The notes under the pieces were generated by a model, which worked only from the letters and a program-made list of their open reading frames with translations, was not told the origin of the DNA and made no database searches. A stretch of 64,000 nucleotides of DNA from Sulfitobacter donghicola DSW-25 = KCTC 12864 = JCM 14565. Lineage in GTDB: Bacteria; Pseudomonadota; Alphaproteobacteria; Rhodobacterales; Rhodobacteraceae. Position numbers and translations under genes: made by a program. The stretch is from positions 2,480,001 to 2,544,000 of the forward strand of contig NZ_JASF01000005.1 of assembly GCF_000622405.1 (NCBI RefSeq), read 5' to 3'. The stretch's first letter is position 1. Each line of letters starts with the position of its first letter. Below, piece after piece: positions 1-8,374 of the stretch.

Positions 1-414
1 AAGGATGATCAGTTGCGCATCGCGATGGCGCACCCCTCTAACGACCGTCTAAAGGGGGATGAGCGGCGGACGACATTCTTGTTGGCGATTTACCCCAGTT
101 TGATGATCACGCTGACTCCGGGTTATTTCTGGTATCTGTCGCTGCACCCAAAAGGCCCGGGACAGGTGCACATCCGCTTTGGGGGCGGGATGTCGGATGA
201 TTACAAAGATGACCCTGACGCGCAGCAGAACTTCAAAGACCTCAAGGCGTTGCTGGATGACGTGAACGTCGAGGATCGCGGCTGTACCGAAAAAGTATTC
301 CGCGGGCTGAGTTCGGATCGCGCAGCGCCGGGGCACCTAAGCCACCTTGAGCGCCCAAACTATGACTTTGCGCAATATCTCATGGCGCGCATCGACGCCG
401 CCAAAAACAGTTGA
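1..414 (+). CDS. Rieske-type ring-hydroxylating oxygenase alpha subunit, C-terminal part (5' truncated by window edge)
   Basis: The reading frame is open to the first base, so only the end of the gene is seen (about 137 residues). It matches the C-terminal catalytic domain of Rieske non-haem iron oxygenase alpha subunits: a beta strand read as ITLTPGYFWYLSLHPKGPG, then a helical tail with DDVNVEDRG followed by a short stretch naming a second strand pair, and a final FAQYLMARI helix. These enzymes hydroxylate or oxidatively demethylate substrates with electrons from a reductase that is not visible here. The Rieske cluster and iron ligands lie outside the window. A second, complete Rieske oxygenase follows at 1564, so the operon carries two. 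The family assignment is good; the substrate is unknown. Confidence 0.75.
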   Translation, partial: KDDQLRIAMAHPSNDRLKGDERRTTFLLAIYPSLMITLTPGYFWYLSLHPKGPGQVHIRFGGGMSDDYKDDPDAQQNFKDLKALLDDVNVEDRGCTEKVFRGLSSDRAAPGHLSHLERPNYDFAQYLMARIDAAKNS

Positions 415-440
415 ACACGAAAAAACCGACAGGAACCTCA

Positions 441-857
441 ATGGCCCACACGCGTATCCGCAAATTCAATACGTCTGACACATACCCCGAACAGAACCTT
501 GATAACGACCTCTGTCAGGCTGTTGTCACTGAAGGGGGCAAGACGGTTTGGCTGCGCGGGCAATGCCCGCAAAACCTTGATGATGCGGTAAACATCACCA
601 GCAGCGATCCTGTCGAGCAGACCCATAAGGTTATGCAAAACATCAAACAGCTGATCGAAGAGGCTGGCGGCGAGATGGCGCATTTGGTCAAAGTGGTGGT
701 CTATATCACCGATGTGCGCCACCGCGAGGCGGTTTACCGCACGATGGGCGAATACATCAAAGGCGTGCATCCGGTGTCCACGGGGCTGGTGGTGCAGGCT
801 TTGGCCCGTCCTGAGTGGCTGGTCGAGATCGACGGCACGGCGGTGATCCCGACATGA
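441..857 (+). CDS. RidA/YjgF/UK114 family protein
   Basis: A 138-residue protein of the RidA (YjgF/YER057c) family, whose characterised members hydrolyse reactive enamine/imine intermediates made by PLP enzymes and amino-acid oxidases. Family features include the VKVVVYITDVRHREAVY segment and the usual small alpha/beta fold length. The ATG at 441 is preferred over an upstream in-frame TTG at 411 because AGGAA sits just before it at 431-435. The stop overlaps the next start as ATGA. In an operon with oxidative amine-degrading enzymes and a PLP decarboxylase, detoxifying imines is a sensible role, but this is inference. Confidence 0.85.
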   Translation: MAHTRIRKFNTSDTYPEQNLDNDLCQAVVTEGGKTVWLRGQCPQNLDDAVNITSSDPVEQTHKVMQNIKQLIEEAGGEMAHLVKVVVYITDVRHREAVYRTMGEYIKGVHPVSTGLVVQALARPEWLVEIDGTAVIPT

Positions 858-1528
858 CGTTTTCACTGGTGGCGCGCTGTGCCGAAACGGGCATGTTCGG
901 ATTGGCGATTTCATCTTCCTCACCTGCGGTTGCGGCGCGCTGCGCCTATGCGCGCGCGGGCGTGGGGGCGGTTGCTTCGCAAAATGTCACTGATCCCACG
1001 CTGGGGCCGCTCGCGCTGGATCATATGGCCAGCGGTATGAGCGCGGCAGAGGCAATCGAGCAGGTGCGCGACACTGGCAAGTTCATCGAATACCGTCAGG
1101 TTCTGGCCGTGGATAAGGACGGAGGCACTGAGATTCATTCTGGCCCGAATTCCCTTGGCATTTGGACACAGGCCCAAGGGGTGGATGTGGCCTCGGGGGG
1201 GAATTTGTTGGCCAATGATGGCGTCCCCCAAGCCGTTGTAGACGGGTTTCTGGGCACCTCGGGCCATATTGGAGATCGGTTGATCGCGGCCATGCGCGCG
1301 GGGCTGGCCCAAGGGGGTGAGGCGGGGCCGCTGCATTCGGCTGGCATGTTGATTGTGGACAAGGTCGCATGGCCTGTCGCCGAGCTGCGCTGTGATTGGA
1401 CTGAAGGCTGCCCCATCGAAAACATCGCCACGGCGTGGGACGTCTATAAACCGCAGCTGCAAGCCTATGTGCAACGGGCACTCGATCCACGAGAGGCGCC
1501 ATCCTATGGCGTGCCCGGCGACGCGTAG
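854..1528 (+). CDS. DUF1028 family Ntn-hydrolase-like protein
   Basis: 224 residues starting at the ATG that overlaps the preceding stop (ATGA at 854-857), so translation is probably coupled. The N-terminus MTFSLVARCAETGMFGLAI and the following SSSSPAVAARCAYAR segment are characteristic of DUF1028 proteins, which have a fold related to N-terminal nucleophile hydrolases. The family is often found with amidases, RidA and amino-acid catabolism genes, but no reaction is firmly established. An upstream start at 815 would lie inside ridA and is less likely. Its place between RidA and a Rieske oxygenase suggests that it hydrolyses an amide or handles an intermediate of the same pathway. Confidence 0.8.
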   Translation: MTFSLVARCAETGMFGLAISSSSPAVAARCAYARAGVGAVASQNVTDPTLGPLALDHMASGMSAAEAIEQVRDTGKFIEYRQVLAVDKDGGTEIHSGPNSLGIWTQAQGVDVASGGNLLANDGVPQAVVDGFLGTSGHIGDRLIAAMRAGLAQGGEAGPLHSAGMLIVDKVAWPVAELRCDWTEGCPIENIATAWDVYKPQLQAYVQRALDPREAPSYGVPGDA

Positions 1529-1563
1529 CGATCAGGATTTGAAACAGCCGAAAGGGGGCTATT

Positions 1564-2670
1564 ATGAGCGAGTTACATTCAACACTTCAACGTTTGGCCG
1601 CTCTGCCGGCTGATCGCCCACAAGGGATGCCGGGCGCGTTTTATACCGACCCTGATCGCTTTCATTATGAATGCCAGACCGCGCTGCGGTGGGGGTGGCA
1701 CTGCCTTGGCCGTGTGGACGAGGTGCCCCAAGCGGGGGATTTCTTTACCGTACAGGTTTTGAACGAGCCGATTGTTGTCGTGCGCGGAGATGACGGAGAG
1801 CTGCGCGCATTGGCGAACTTATGCCGTCATCGGGGCATGCCGCTGGCCGAGGGGCGCGGGAATGTGAAGCGGTTCTTATGCAGCTATCATGCATGGATGT
1901 ATGGCCGCGACGGCGCGTTGCTGCGGGCCACACGGATGGAGAACGCAGGGTTTGATGCGGCCTCTTGTCGGATGCACCAGCACAACACGCATATCTGGAA
2001 CGGGTTTATCTATGTGAACCTTGATGCGCAGGCCGCGCCCTTTGATCATCCTGATCTGGACGCATTGGTCGCGCCCTATGAGCCCGAAAATTTTCGGCTG
2101 GTCCATGTCGCCGAAGAAGACTGGATGACCAATTGGAAATGTCTGGTTGAGAATTTTATGGAAGGATACCACCTATCGGTGGTGCACCCCGAGACGTTGC
2201 ATGGCTACACGCCAACGGGAATGGCCCGCAAATTGGGCGGCGGCGGGGGTTTTACCAGCTACGCTGCGAACTATCCGCGCAATATCACCTCGCGCGGGGC
2301 AGGGGCTGCGGGGCTGAGTGAGGAAGAGCGCCACCGCTCGACCTTGTTCTCGGTTTTCCCGACCCAAGTCGCCAGCCAAGCCGCCACCCTGTTGGTATCG
2401 CTGAGTATTTTCCCGCGAGAGGCAGGCAGGATCACGGTGAAATGGACCATGTCGGTATATGGGGATGAGTTGGACGATGAAACAATCGCGCAGCGTATTG
2501 CCCTATGGGAAGAGGTAAACCGCGAAGACCGCGAAAAGCTGGAGCGGATGCAGATCGCCTTGGGCTCGGCCCATGCCGTTGAGGGGCCGTTAGCGGGTGA
2601 GGACTATGAAGGCACAGTGCGTGACTTTTTGGTTTGGCTCGCGGCACAAGACGCGGCGGTGCAGGCTTGA
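1564..2670 (+). CDS. Rieske 2Fe-2S aromatic-ring-hydroxylating / N-demethylating oxygenase alpha subunit
   Basis: 368 residues. The Rieske motif is complete: C87-x-H89 (CRHRG) and C106-x2-H109 (CSYHAW). The mononuclear iron site is recognisable in NFMEGYHLSVVH, giving H203 and H208; a candidate third ligand is D322 in the NREDREKLERMQ helix. Members of this family (for example stachydrine demethylase, carnitine monooxygenase and choline monooxygenase types) act on quaternary amines as well as aromatics. The start ATG at 1564 has GGGGG upstream. The gene is co-directional with the partial Rieske gene, RidA and DUF1028. No ferredoxin reductase is present in the window, so the electron donor must lie upstream or elsewhere. 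Confidence 0.9.
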   Translation: MSELHSTLQRLAALPADRPQGMPGAFYTDPDRFHYECQTALRWGWHCLGRVDEVPQAGDFFTVQVLNEPIVVVRGDDGELRALANLCRHRGMPLAEGRGNVKRFLCSYHAWMYGRDGALLRATRMENAGFDAASCRMHQHNTHIWNGFIYVNLDAQAAPFDHPDLDALVAPYEPENFRLVHVAEEDWMTNWKCLVENFMEGYHLSVVHPETLHGYTPTGMARKLGGGGGFTSYAANYPRNITSRGAGAAGLSEEERHRSTLFSVFPTQVASQAATLLVSLSIFPREAGRITVKWTMSVYGDELDDETIAQRIALWEEVNREDREKLERMQIALGSAHAVEGPLAGEDYEGTVRDFLVWLAAQDAAVQA

Positions 2671-2701
2671 ACACCTGTGAAGGAGCGTGAATAGTCGGCC
2701 A

Positions 2702-3640
2702 ATGCAGCTGAGATTCACCATTCGCCAACTTGAGTATTTTGTCGCCGTTGGCGAGCAGGGGTCAATCGCGCAAGCCAGCGCGATGGTGAATGTTTCCTCG
2801 CCGTCGATTTCGGCGGCAATCACCCAGCTGGAGGCCGAGTTTGGCCTGCCGCTATTCGTGCGCAAACACGCCCATGGGCTAAGCCTGACCCAAGCTGGCG
2901 CGCAGTTTTTGGCACAGGCGCGCAAAGTGTTGGCCGAAGCCGAAGGGTTGAACCGTCTTGCGGGTACGATTTCGGGGAATGTGCAGGGGCCGTTGACGGT
3001 GGGGTGCCTGCTGACCTTTGTGCAGGTTCTGTTACCTGCGATCCGGCGCAAGTTTCAGGAAGCAAACCCTGAGGTGCAGGTGTCGCAGATCGAATGCGAT
3101 CAGGTGACCTTGATCAAAAAGCTTCAGCGTGCGGAAATCGATGTGGCACTGACCTATGATCTGGAAGTTCCCGCGGATTTGGAATTTATTCCGGTGCGCT
3201 CATTGCCCCTATATGCGGTTGTTTCGGCCTATCACCCTTTGGCAGATCGCAAATCTGTATCGGTTGAGACATTGGCAGATCACCCTATGGTACTGCTGGA
3301 TCTGCCGATCAGTAGCACCTATTTCCTGAGCATTTTTGAAAAAGCATCCCTCAGGCCCAACATCGTTGAACGCACGCGGGATATGGCTGTTATGCGCTCG
3401 TTGGTTGCAAACGGGTTTGGGTTTTCGGTTGCCAATATTCGTCCTCATAGCGATCTGTCACCAGACGGTCGGGAGTTGCGCTTTATTCCGCTGGAAGGGG
3501 CGCATCGCCCCATGCGGCTTGGCTTTATCGTGCCTGAAGGGGCGCGCAGTGTTTTGTCGATTAATGCATTCATCGAACATGCCTCTCAGTCGATTTCAGC
3601 TTGGGGGTATCCAGGCCTTCCCATCAAGGAAGAGACTTAG
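2702..3640 (+). CDS. LysR family transcriptional regulator
   Basis: 312 residues. An N-terminal winged helix-turn-helix (FTIRQLEYFVAVGEQGS ... SSPSISAAITQLEAEFG) is followed by a periplasmic-binding-protein-like effector domain from about residue 90. The start is ambiguous: ATG 2702 fits the family N-terminus, while GTG 2687 directly abuts an AGGAG at 2681-2685. The gene lies in the same direction inside the catabolic operon rather than divergently, which is less usual for LysR. An inverted repeat overlapping its stop (3634-3686) could be its operator for the flavoprotein gene downstream. The inducer is unknown, probably the substrate of the surrounding pathway. Confidence 0.9.
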   Translation: MQLRFTIRQLEYFVAVGEQGSIAQASAMVNVSSPSISAAITQLEAEFGLPLFVRKHAHGLSLTQAGAQFLAQARKVLAEAEGLNRLAGTISGNVQGPLTVGCLLTFVQVLLPAIRRKFQEANPEVQVSQIECDQVTLIKKLQRAEIDVALTYDLEVPADLEFIPVRSLPLYAVVSAYHPLADRKSVSVETLADHPMVLLDLPISSTYFLSIFEKASLRPNIVERTRDMAVMRSLVANGFGFSVANIRPHSDLSPDGRELRFIPLEGAHRPMRLGFIVPEGARSVLSINAFIEHASQSISAWGYPGLPIKEET

Positions 3641-3686
3641 GCCCGCCCTAAGCCTCGATTTAGCATCAGCGACTTTAGCCTAAGTC
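3634..3686. promoter_or_regulatory. Inverted repeats upstream of the TMADH-like gene
   Basis: GACTTAGGC at 3634-3642 is perfectly inverted as GCCTAAGTC at 3678-3686, and a further CCTAAG lies at 3647-3652, making a nearer hairpin with CTTAGG at 3636-3641. The left arm overlaps the lysR stop codon. Three related half-sites in 53 bases just before a new gene suggest a regulator binding region, possibly for the adjacent LysR protein. A transcription-stopping hairpin is an alternative, but no T-run follows. Confidence 0.4.
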
Positions 3687-3738
3687 AGTAATCTGTCACG
3701 ACTTGTGCTCTGTCCCTTCCAAACAGGAGGAAATTGCC

Positions 3739-5808
3739 TTGCGCGATTCCCGTTACGATATCTTATTTGAGCCGATGCAAATCGGGCCTGTCACGGCAAA
3801 GAACCGCTTTTATCAGGTGCCTCATTGCAATGGTGGGGGATACCGCGATCCGTCAGCCGCCGCAGCGATGCGCGGCTCCAAGGCGGAAGGCGGCTGGGGC
3901 GTTATCTTTACTGAACAATGTGAGATGCACCACACCTCAGAAATCACCCCATTCATCGAGCTGCGCCTATGGGAGGACAAGGACATCCCGATGTTGAACA
4001 AAATGTCGGACAGGATGAAGGAACACGGCGCGCTAGCGGGGATACAGCTGGCGTATTCGGGGGTGAATGGCCCGAACCTATACAGCAAGGAAGTGCCGCT
4101 TGCGGTGTCGGCGCAACCCATCCGCACGTTTACCAATGATCCGGTGCAGGCGCGGGCCTTGGACAAGGCTGATATTCGCGATCTGCGCCGCTGGTTTGTG
4201 AATGCGGCAAAGCGGTCCCAGACTGCGGGTTTTGATCTGATCTGTCTTTATGGCGCGCATGGGTTCGGGATTTTTCAGCACTTCCTGAGCCGCGCAACCA
4301 ACCATCGAACCGACGAATACGGCGGCAGTTTGGAAAACCGTGCCCGCTTTGTGAATGAAGTGATCGCGGATATTCGCGATGCTGTCGGGGATAGCATGGG
4401 CATCACGCTGCGCGTGTCGCTTGATGAAACCATTGGCGATCTAGGGTTTTCCAACGCCGAGGTGCGCGAATTTGTCGATATGAACCGCAACCTGCCTGAC
4501 CTTTGGGATTTGGCGCAAGGCACTTGGGAGGAATGCTCTGGCCCGTCCCGTTTCAAAGAGGAGGCCGCCCAGCATGAGCTGGTGAAGGGCATTCACGAGC
4601 TGACGGACAAGCCGATCGTCGGTGTTGGCCGCTTTACCAGCCCTGATGTGATGGCGAAAATGATCAAAACCGGCACGCTGGATTTCATCGGCTGTGCGCG
4701 GCCATCCATCGCTGACCCTTTCCTGCCCAAAAAGATCGAAGAGGGCCGTATCGAGGACATCCGCGAATGTATCGGCTGCAATATCTGTGTGACGGGCGAT
4801 ATGACCATGTCGATCAGCCGCTGCACCCAGAACCCCACATTTATGGAGGAATGGCGCAAAGGTTGGCACCCTGAGCGGATGAACACCAAGGGCGAGAGTT
4901 CGAATGTGTTGATTGTCGGCGCTGGGCCTGCGGGGTTAGAGGCCGCGCGCGCGACGGCGGAACGTGGCTATGACGTCGCATTGGCCGAAGCGGGCACCAT
5001 TTTGGGGGGGCGGGTTGCGCAGGAGCGCCACCTTCCAGGGTTGAGCGCCTGGGGGCGGGTTGCCGATTACCGCGAATACCAGATCAGCCAGAAACCAAAT
5101 GTCGAAAGCTATTTTGACAGCGCGTTGGATGCAGACAGCATTCTGGAGTTCGGCTTTGAAAATGTTTGCATTGCCAGTGGGGCCAAATGGCGCCGCGATG
5201 GTGTGTCGCGCCAGCATGTCGTTCCGTTTCCAACGGATGAGGCGATGCAAATCTTTACGCCTGATGACCTTATGGCGTCGGCCAGCCCTTCAGGGCATGT
5301 GGTGATTTATGACGATGATCACTATTACATGGGCGGGGTCATGGCCGAGCTTTTGATCCAGAAAGGGTGTTCGGTCACGCTGGTGACGCCAGCCGCTTAT
5401 GTCAGCGAATGGACGCTGAACACGCTGGAACAGCATGAGATTCACCGCCGCCTCGCAAGAATGGGTGTCCAGATCGAGCTGAACCGAGGGGTTACCGAGA
5501 TCGCCAGTGATCACGTTGTGAGCAATTGCATGTTCACCGACCAGACCCGCCCGATCGCCTGTGATGCGGTTTTGCTGGTTTCCTCAAAAGTTGAAAACAA
5601 CAAGGTCTATCTGGACCTGAAAGCCCGCGAAGCAGAATGGGCAGATGCGGGGATCAAATCGGTCCAACTGATTGGCGATGCAAATGCACCGGGCCCCATC
5701 GCTTGGGCGACTTATGCAGGGCATCGGTATGCCCGAGAGTTGGATGGTGAAGACATCGGTGATGCGTTGCCCTTCCGCCGCGAAATTACGGAGCTAGCAG
5801 TAGATTGA
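3739..5808 (+). CDS. Trimethylamine-dehydrogenase-like FMN / 4Fe-4S / ADP-binding flavoprotein
   Basis: 689 residues from the TTG at 3739, chosen because AGGAGG (3725-3730) lies 8 bases before it; another TTG at 3703 has no such site. The domains are an N-terminal FMN-binding old-yellow-enzyme barrel (to about 340), a 4Fe-4S site and a C-terminal nucleotide-binding part (VLIVGAGPAGLEAARA, about 390). The four cluster cysteines C344, C347, C350 and C362 have almost the spacing known in trimethylamine dehydrogenase (345/348/351/364). The active-site YGAH pair is also present. Such enzymes oxidatively remove N-methyl groups or reduce enoates. With two Rieske oxygenases nearby, stepwise N-demethylation of a betaine-like substrate is a reasonable inference. 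The substrate is not determined. Confidence 0.88.
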   Translation: MRDSRYDILFEPMQIGPVTAKNRFYQVPHCNGGGYRDPSAAAAMRGSKAEGGWGVIFTEQCEMHHTSEITPFIELRLWEDKDIPMLNKMSDRMKEHGALAGIQLAYSGVNGPNLYSKEVPLAVSAQPIRTFTNDPVQARALDKADIRDLRRWFVNAAKRSQTAGFDLICLYGAHGFGIFQHFLSRATNHRTDEYGGSLENRARFVNEVIADIRDAVGDSMGITLRVSLDETIGDLGFSNAEVREFVDMNRNLPDLWDLAQGTWEECSGPSRFKEEAAQHELVKGIHELTDKPIVGVGRFTSPDVMAKMIKTGTLDFIGCARPSIADPFLPKKIEEGRIEDIRECIGCNICVTGDMTMSISRCTQNPTFMEEWRKGWHPERMNTKGESSNVLIVGAGPAGLEAARATAERGYDVALAEAGTILGGRVAQERHLPGLSAWGRVADYREYQISQKPNVESYFDSALDADSILEFGFENVCIASGAKWRRDGVSRQHVVPFPTDEAMQIFTPDDLMASASPSGHVVIYDDDHYYMGGVMAELLIQKGCSVTLVTPAAYVSEWTLNTLEQHEIHRRLARMGVQIELNRGVTEIASDHVVSNCMFTDQTRPIACDAVLLVSSKVENNKVYLDLKAREAEWADAGIKSVQLIGDANAPGPIAWATYAGHRYARELDGEDIGDALPFRREITELAVD

Positions 5809-7136
5809 AAAACGTTTTCCCTTTCTCGTCGTCTTTGATGACGGATATTCTGGCATGGACGCGCAACCGCATTCTGGGCGGACAGGACCCGACCCATGGC
5901 GCACAAAGCTTTGCCGCGCTTGAGCCCGTTTTGGGGGGCTCTATCACAGCCGAGGGTATCGGCGGTGCGGCGGCCTTTGATCTGTTCAAAGATGTGATTG
6001 TTCCCTCAACCCGTCCTTTCGGGCATCCCACATCCCTTAGCTATGTGGCCTCGGCCCCCAGCCAAGCCGCGCTGAGCTTTGATGCGGCTCTTGGGGCGGC
6101 GGGTATTTTTGCGGGGAATTGGGATGGGGGCGCTGGCGCGATCCATGCAGAAAATCAGGCCCTAAGCTGGCTGGCGGATCTGGCAGGCTGGGGCGATACG
6201 GCTGGCGGAGTTTTTGTTGCTGGCGGCACATTGGGCAATCTTTGCGCGCTTCATGCGGCCCGCGATTGGAAATCACGCCAAGGTCCGCGCCCGCAGCGAT
6301 GGGCGGTTTTATGTTCGGGAGAGGCCCATAGCTCGATCCGCGCGGCGGCTAGCGTCATGGATGTGGATGTGATTGAGGTCACACCAGATGAGACAGGGCG
6401 CATATCTGGGCAGGCCGCGCGGGATGTTTGGCAGCCCAATGTCTTTGCTATTGTTGCCAATGCAGGGGCGACGAATTGCGGCGCGGTTGATGATATCTCT
6501 GGTTTGGCAGACCTCGCCGAAGAGCATGACCTGTGGCTGCATATTGATGGCGCCTATGGGTTGGCAGCTATTGCCGATCCTCAGACGCGCCCCGTTTTTG
6601 CAGGGATTGATCGGGCCCACAGCCTGATCGTGGATCCGCATAAATGGCTGTTTGCCCCCTATGATAGTTGCGCATTGGTTTACCGCAATGCGGCGGATGC
6701 GGCCAACGCCCATGGGCAAAGCGCGGTCTATCTGGACGCGGTGGACAAAACGCATTGGAACCCGTCCGATTACGCGCTGCATCTGACCCGCCGCGCGCGG
6801 GGGCTGCCGTTTTGGTACTCGTTAGCAACCCATGGGACCACAGCCTATGGCGAGGCCATAGCGACAACCATCGCAACCGCACAGAAAATTGCCGATGGGA
6901 TTGACCAAATGGAGGGGCTGGAGCTGCTCTTGGGGCCGCAGCTTTCGGTGGTCCTGTTCCGTCCAAAAGATATGTCGGAGCAGATGATGGAAGAATGGGC
7001 CGAAGAGAACCGCCGATCAGGCGCGTTATTGTGTCTGCCAACCACGTGGCACGGGCAAAAAGTATTCCGCCTGTGCATTGTGAATCCCGACACAGATGCC
7101 AAAGATGTTCTTGAGACGCTAAAGACGTTAACCTGA
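5805..7136 (+). CDS. PLP-dependent aromatic-L-amino-acid / group II decarboxylase family protein
   Basis: 443 residues. The PLP-binding lysine is K280 in SLIVDPHKWLFAPYD, and the upstream LWLHIDGAYG strand supplies the aspartate that pairs with the pyridine nitrogen. The C-terminal half is typical of the DOPA-decarboxylase family (IWRTWH-like region read as LPTTWHGQKVFRLCIVNP). The start is a TTG whose last bases overlap the preceding stop (TTGA), with GGAG at 5790-5793. An ATG at 5838 lacks a ribosome site. The product would be an amine from an amino acid, or the enzyme could act as an aldehyde synthase as some relatives do. It is part of the unassigned catabolic operon. Confidence 0.85.
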   Translation: MKNVFPFSSSLMTDILAWTRNRILGGQDPTHGAQSFAALEPVLGGSITAEGIGGAAAFDLFKDVIVPSTRPFGHPTSLSYVASAPSQAALSFDAALGAAGIFAGNWDGGAGAIHAENQALSWLADLAGWGDTAGGVFVAGGTLGNLCALHAARDWKSRQGPRPQRWAVLCSGEAHSSIRAAASVMDVDVIEVTPDETGRISGQAARDVWQPNVFAIVANAGATNCGAVDDISGLADLAEEHDLWLHIDGAYGLAAIADPQTRPVFAGIDRAHSLIVDPHKWLFAPYDSCALVYRNAADAANAHGQSAVYLDAVDKTHWNPSDYALHLTRRARGLPFWYSLATHGTTAYGEAIATTIATAQKIADGIDQMEGLELLLGPQLSVVLFRPKDMSEQMMEEWAEENRRSGALLCLPTTWHGQKVFRLCIVNPDTDAKDVLETLKTLT

Positions 7137-7145
7137 AGGCCTGAC

Positions 7146-8285
7146 ATGACCCGCACCCTAGAGATTTTATCCCGTCTGGTGGCTTTCCCGACCGTGAGCC
7201 GAGACAGCAATTTAGATTTGATCGATTGGGTTCAGGAATTGTTGGTGGGCGCTGGGTTTGAGGTCACGCGGATTTGGTCTCCTTGCCGCCAAAAAGCAGG
7301 GTTATTTGCGCGGATTGGTCCAGCGGGTGAGGGTGGTGTGTGTTTGTCTGCCCATACTGATGTTGTGCCTGTTGAGGGGCAGTCTTGGCGCTATCCACCC
7401 TTTGAGCTGACCCAAGACAACAACCGCGTCTTTGGGCGTGGAACAACGGATATGAAGGGGTTTCTCGCCTCGGCGCTGGCCCTTGCCGAGCGGGCGGGGA
7501 AGATGGCGCTTTCTAAACCGCTGAGCTTTGTGATCTCATATGATGAGGAAATCGGCTGTGTCGGCATTCAGCAGATGCTGCCAGAGTTGAAACCTTTGAT
7601 CGGCAAGCCCGACCTTGTCATTGTGGGGGAACCCACCTCAATGCAGGTTGTGACGGGCCACAAAGGCAAGGCCGCGCTCTGCGTGACCTGTCGCGGAGAG
7701 GCGGGCCATAGCGCGCTGGCCCCGAAATTCGTCAACGCCATTCATGTCGCAGCAGAGTTTGTAGGGCAGATGCGTGATTTTCAAGGTCGCTTGGCCAAGG
7801 GGGCACAGGATGCGGCCTATGACATTCCCTATTCGACGGTTCACATAGGCCAGTTATCTGCGGGAAAGGCGCTGAATATCGTTCCGGACACGGCAGAGCT
7901 GCTGATGGAATTCAGGCACCTTGCCCAAACGCCCAAGCAAGAGATACAGCGCGAGGTTGAAGCCATCGCCGAGCAGGTCAGCCGAGGCTTTAGCGCTAGC
8001 TTGCCGATCGGTGTTGAGGTGGTGAATGCCTATCCGGGGCTGGATGTTGATCCTGATCACAAGGTGGTGGAATGGGCCACCAATCTGGTCGGAGCCCCCA
8101 AAACCGGCAAAGTCGCCTTTGGCACCGAGGCTGGCTTTTTTGACCAGCTTGGCCTGACGGCATTGGTTATCGGGCCTGGGGATATGGCGCGCGATGGTCA
8201 CAAACCAGACGAGGGGCTGTGCCTGTCGCAATTGGCAGCCTGTGACAGGATGATGGATGAAATCGGCACAGGCCTAAGCAAATAG
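7146..8285 (+). CDS. M20 family metallopeptidase, acetylornithine deacetylase (ArgE)-like
   Basis: 379 residues with the full M20 zinc-peptidase signature: SAHTDVVP (first metal His and the bridging region), FGRGTTDMKGF (bridging Asp), YDEEIGC (catalytic Glu and metal Glu), VGEPTSM and a final zinc-ligand histidine in MARDGHKPDEG-like context. Family members remove acyl groups from N-acylated amino acids. It starts 9 bases after the decarboxylase and is surely cotranscribed. A role in the pathway's last hydrolytic step is more likely than arginine biosynthesis given the neighbours, but the name argE is not justified from sequence alone. Confidence 0.85.
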   Translation: MTRTLEILSRLVAFPTVSRDSNLDLIDWVQELLVGAGFEVTRIWSPCRQKAGLFARIGPAGEGGVCLSAHTDVVPVEGQSWRYPPFELTQDNNRVFGRGTTDMKGFLASALALAERAGKMALSKPLSFVISYDEEIGCVGIQQMLPELKPLIGKPDLVIVGEPTSMQVVTGHKGKAALCVTCRGEAGHSALAPKFVNAIHVAAEFVGQMRDFQGRLAKGAQDAAYDIPYSTVHIGQLSAGKALNIVPDTAELLMEFRHLAQTPKQEIQREVEAIAEQVSRGFSASLPIGVEVVNAYPGLDVDPDHKVVEWATNLVGAPKTGKVAFGTEAGFFDQLGLTALVIGPGDMARDGHKPDEGLCLSQLAACDRMMDEIGTGLSK

Positions 8286-8288
8286 CCC

Positions 8289-8358
8289 TTGGGTGAGCGG
8301 CACCCAAAAGCGGCCCTGATCGGAAAAGGGGGGGCGGGGAGCCCAAATGCCGCCCCCC
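8289..8358. terminator. Two hairpins between convergent genes
   Basis: TTGGGTG (8289-8295) pairs with CACCCAA (8301-8307) around a 5-base loop. GGGGGGCGG (8329-8337) pairs with CCGCCCCCC (8350-8358) around a 12-base loop. They fill the gap between the M20 gene and metG, which converge, so they probably end transcription from both sides. Neither has a strong T-run. Confidence 0.55.
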
Positions 8359-8374
8359 GACCTGTTTGATCTGA

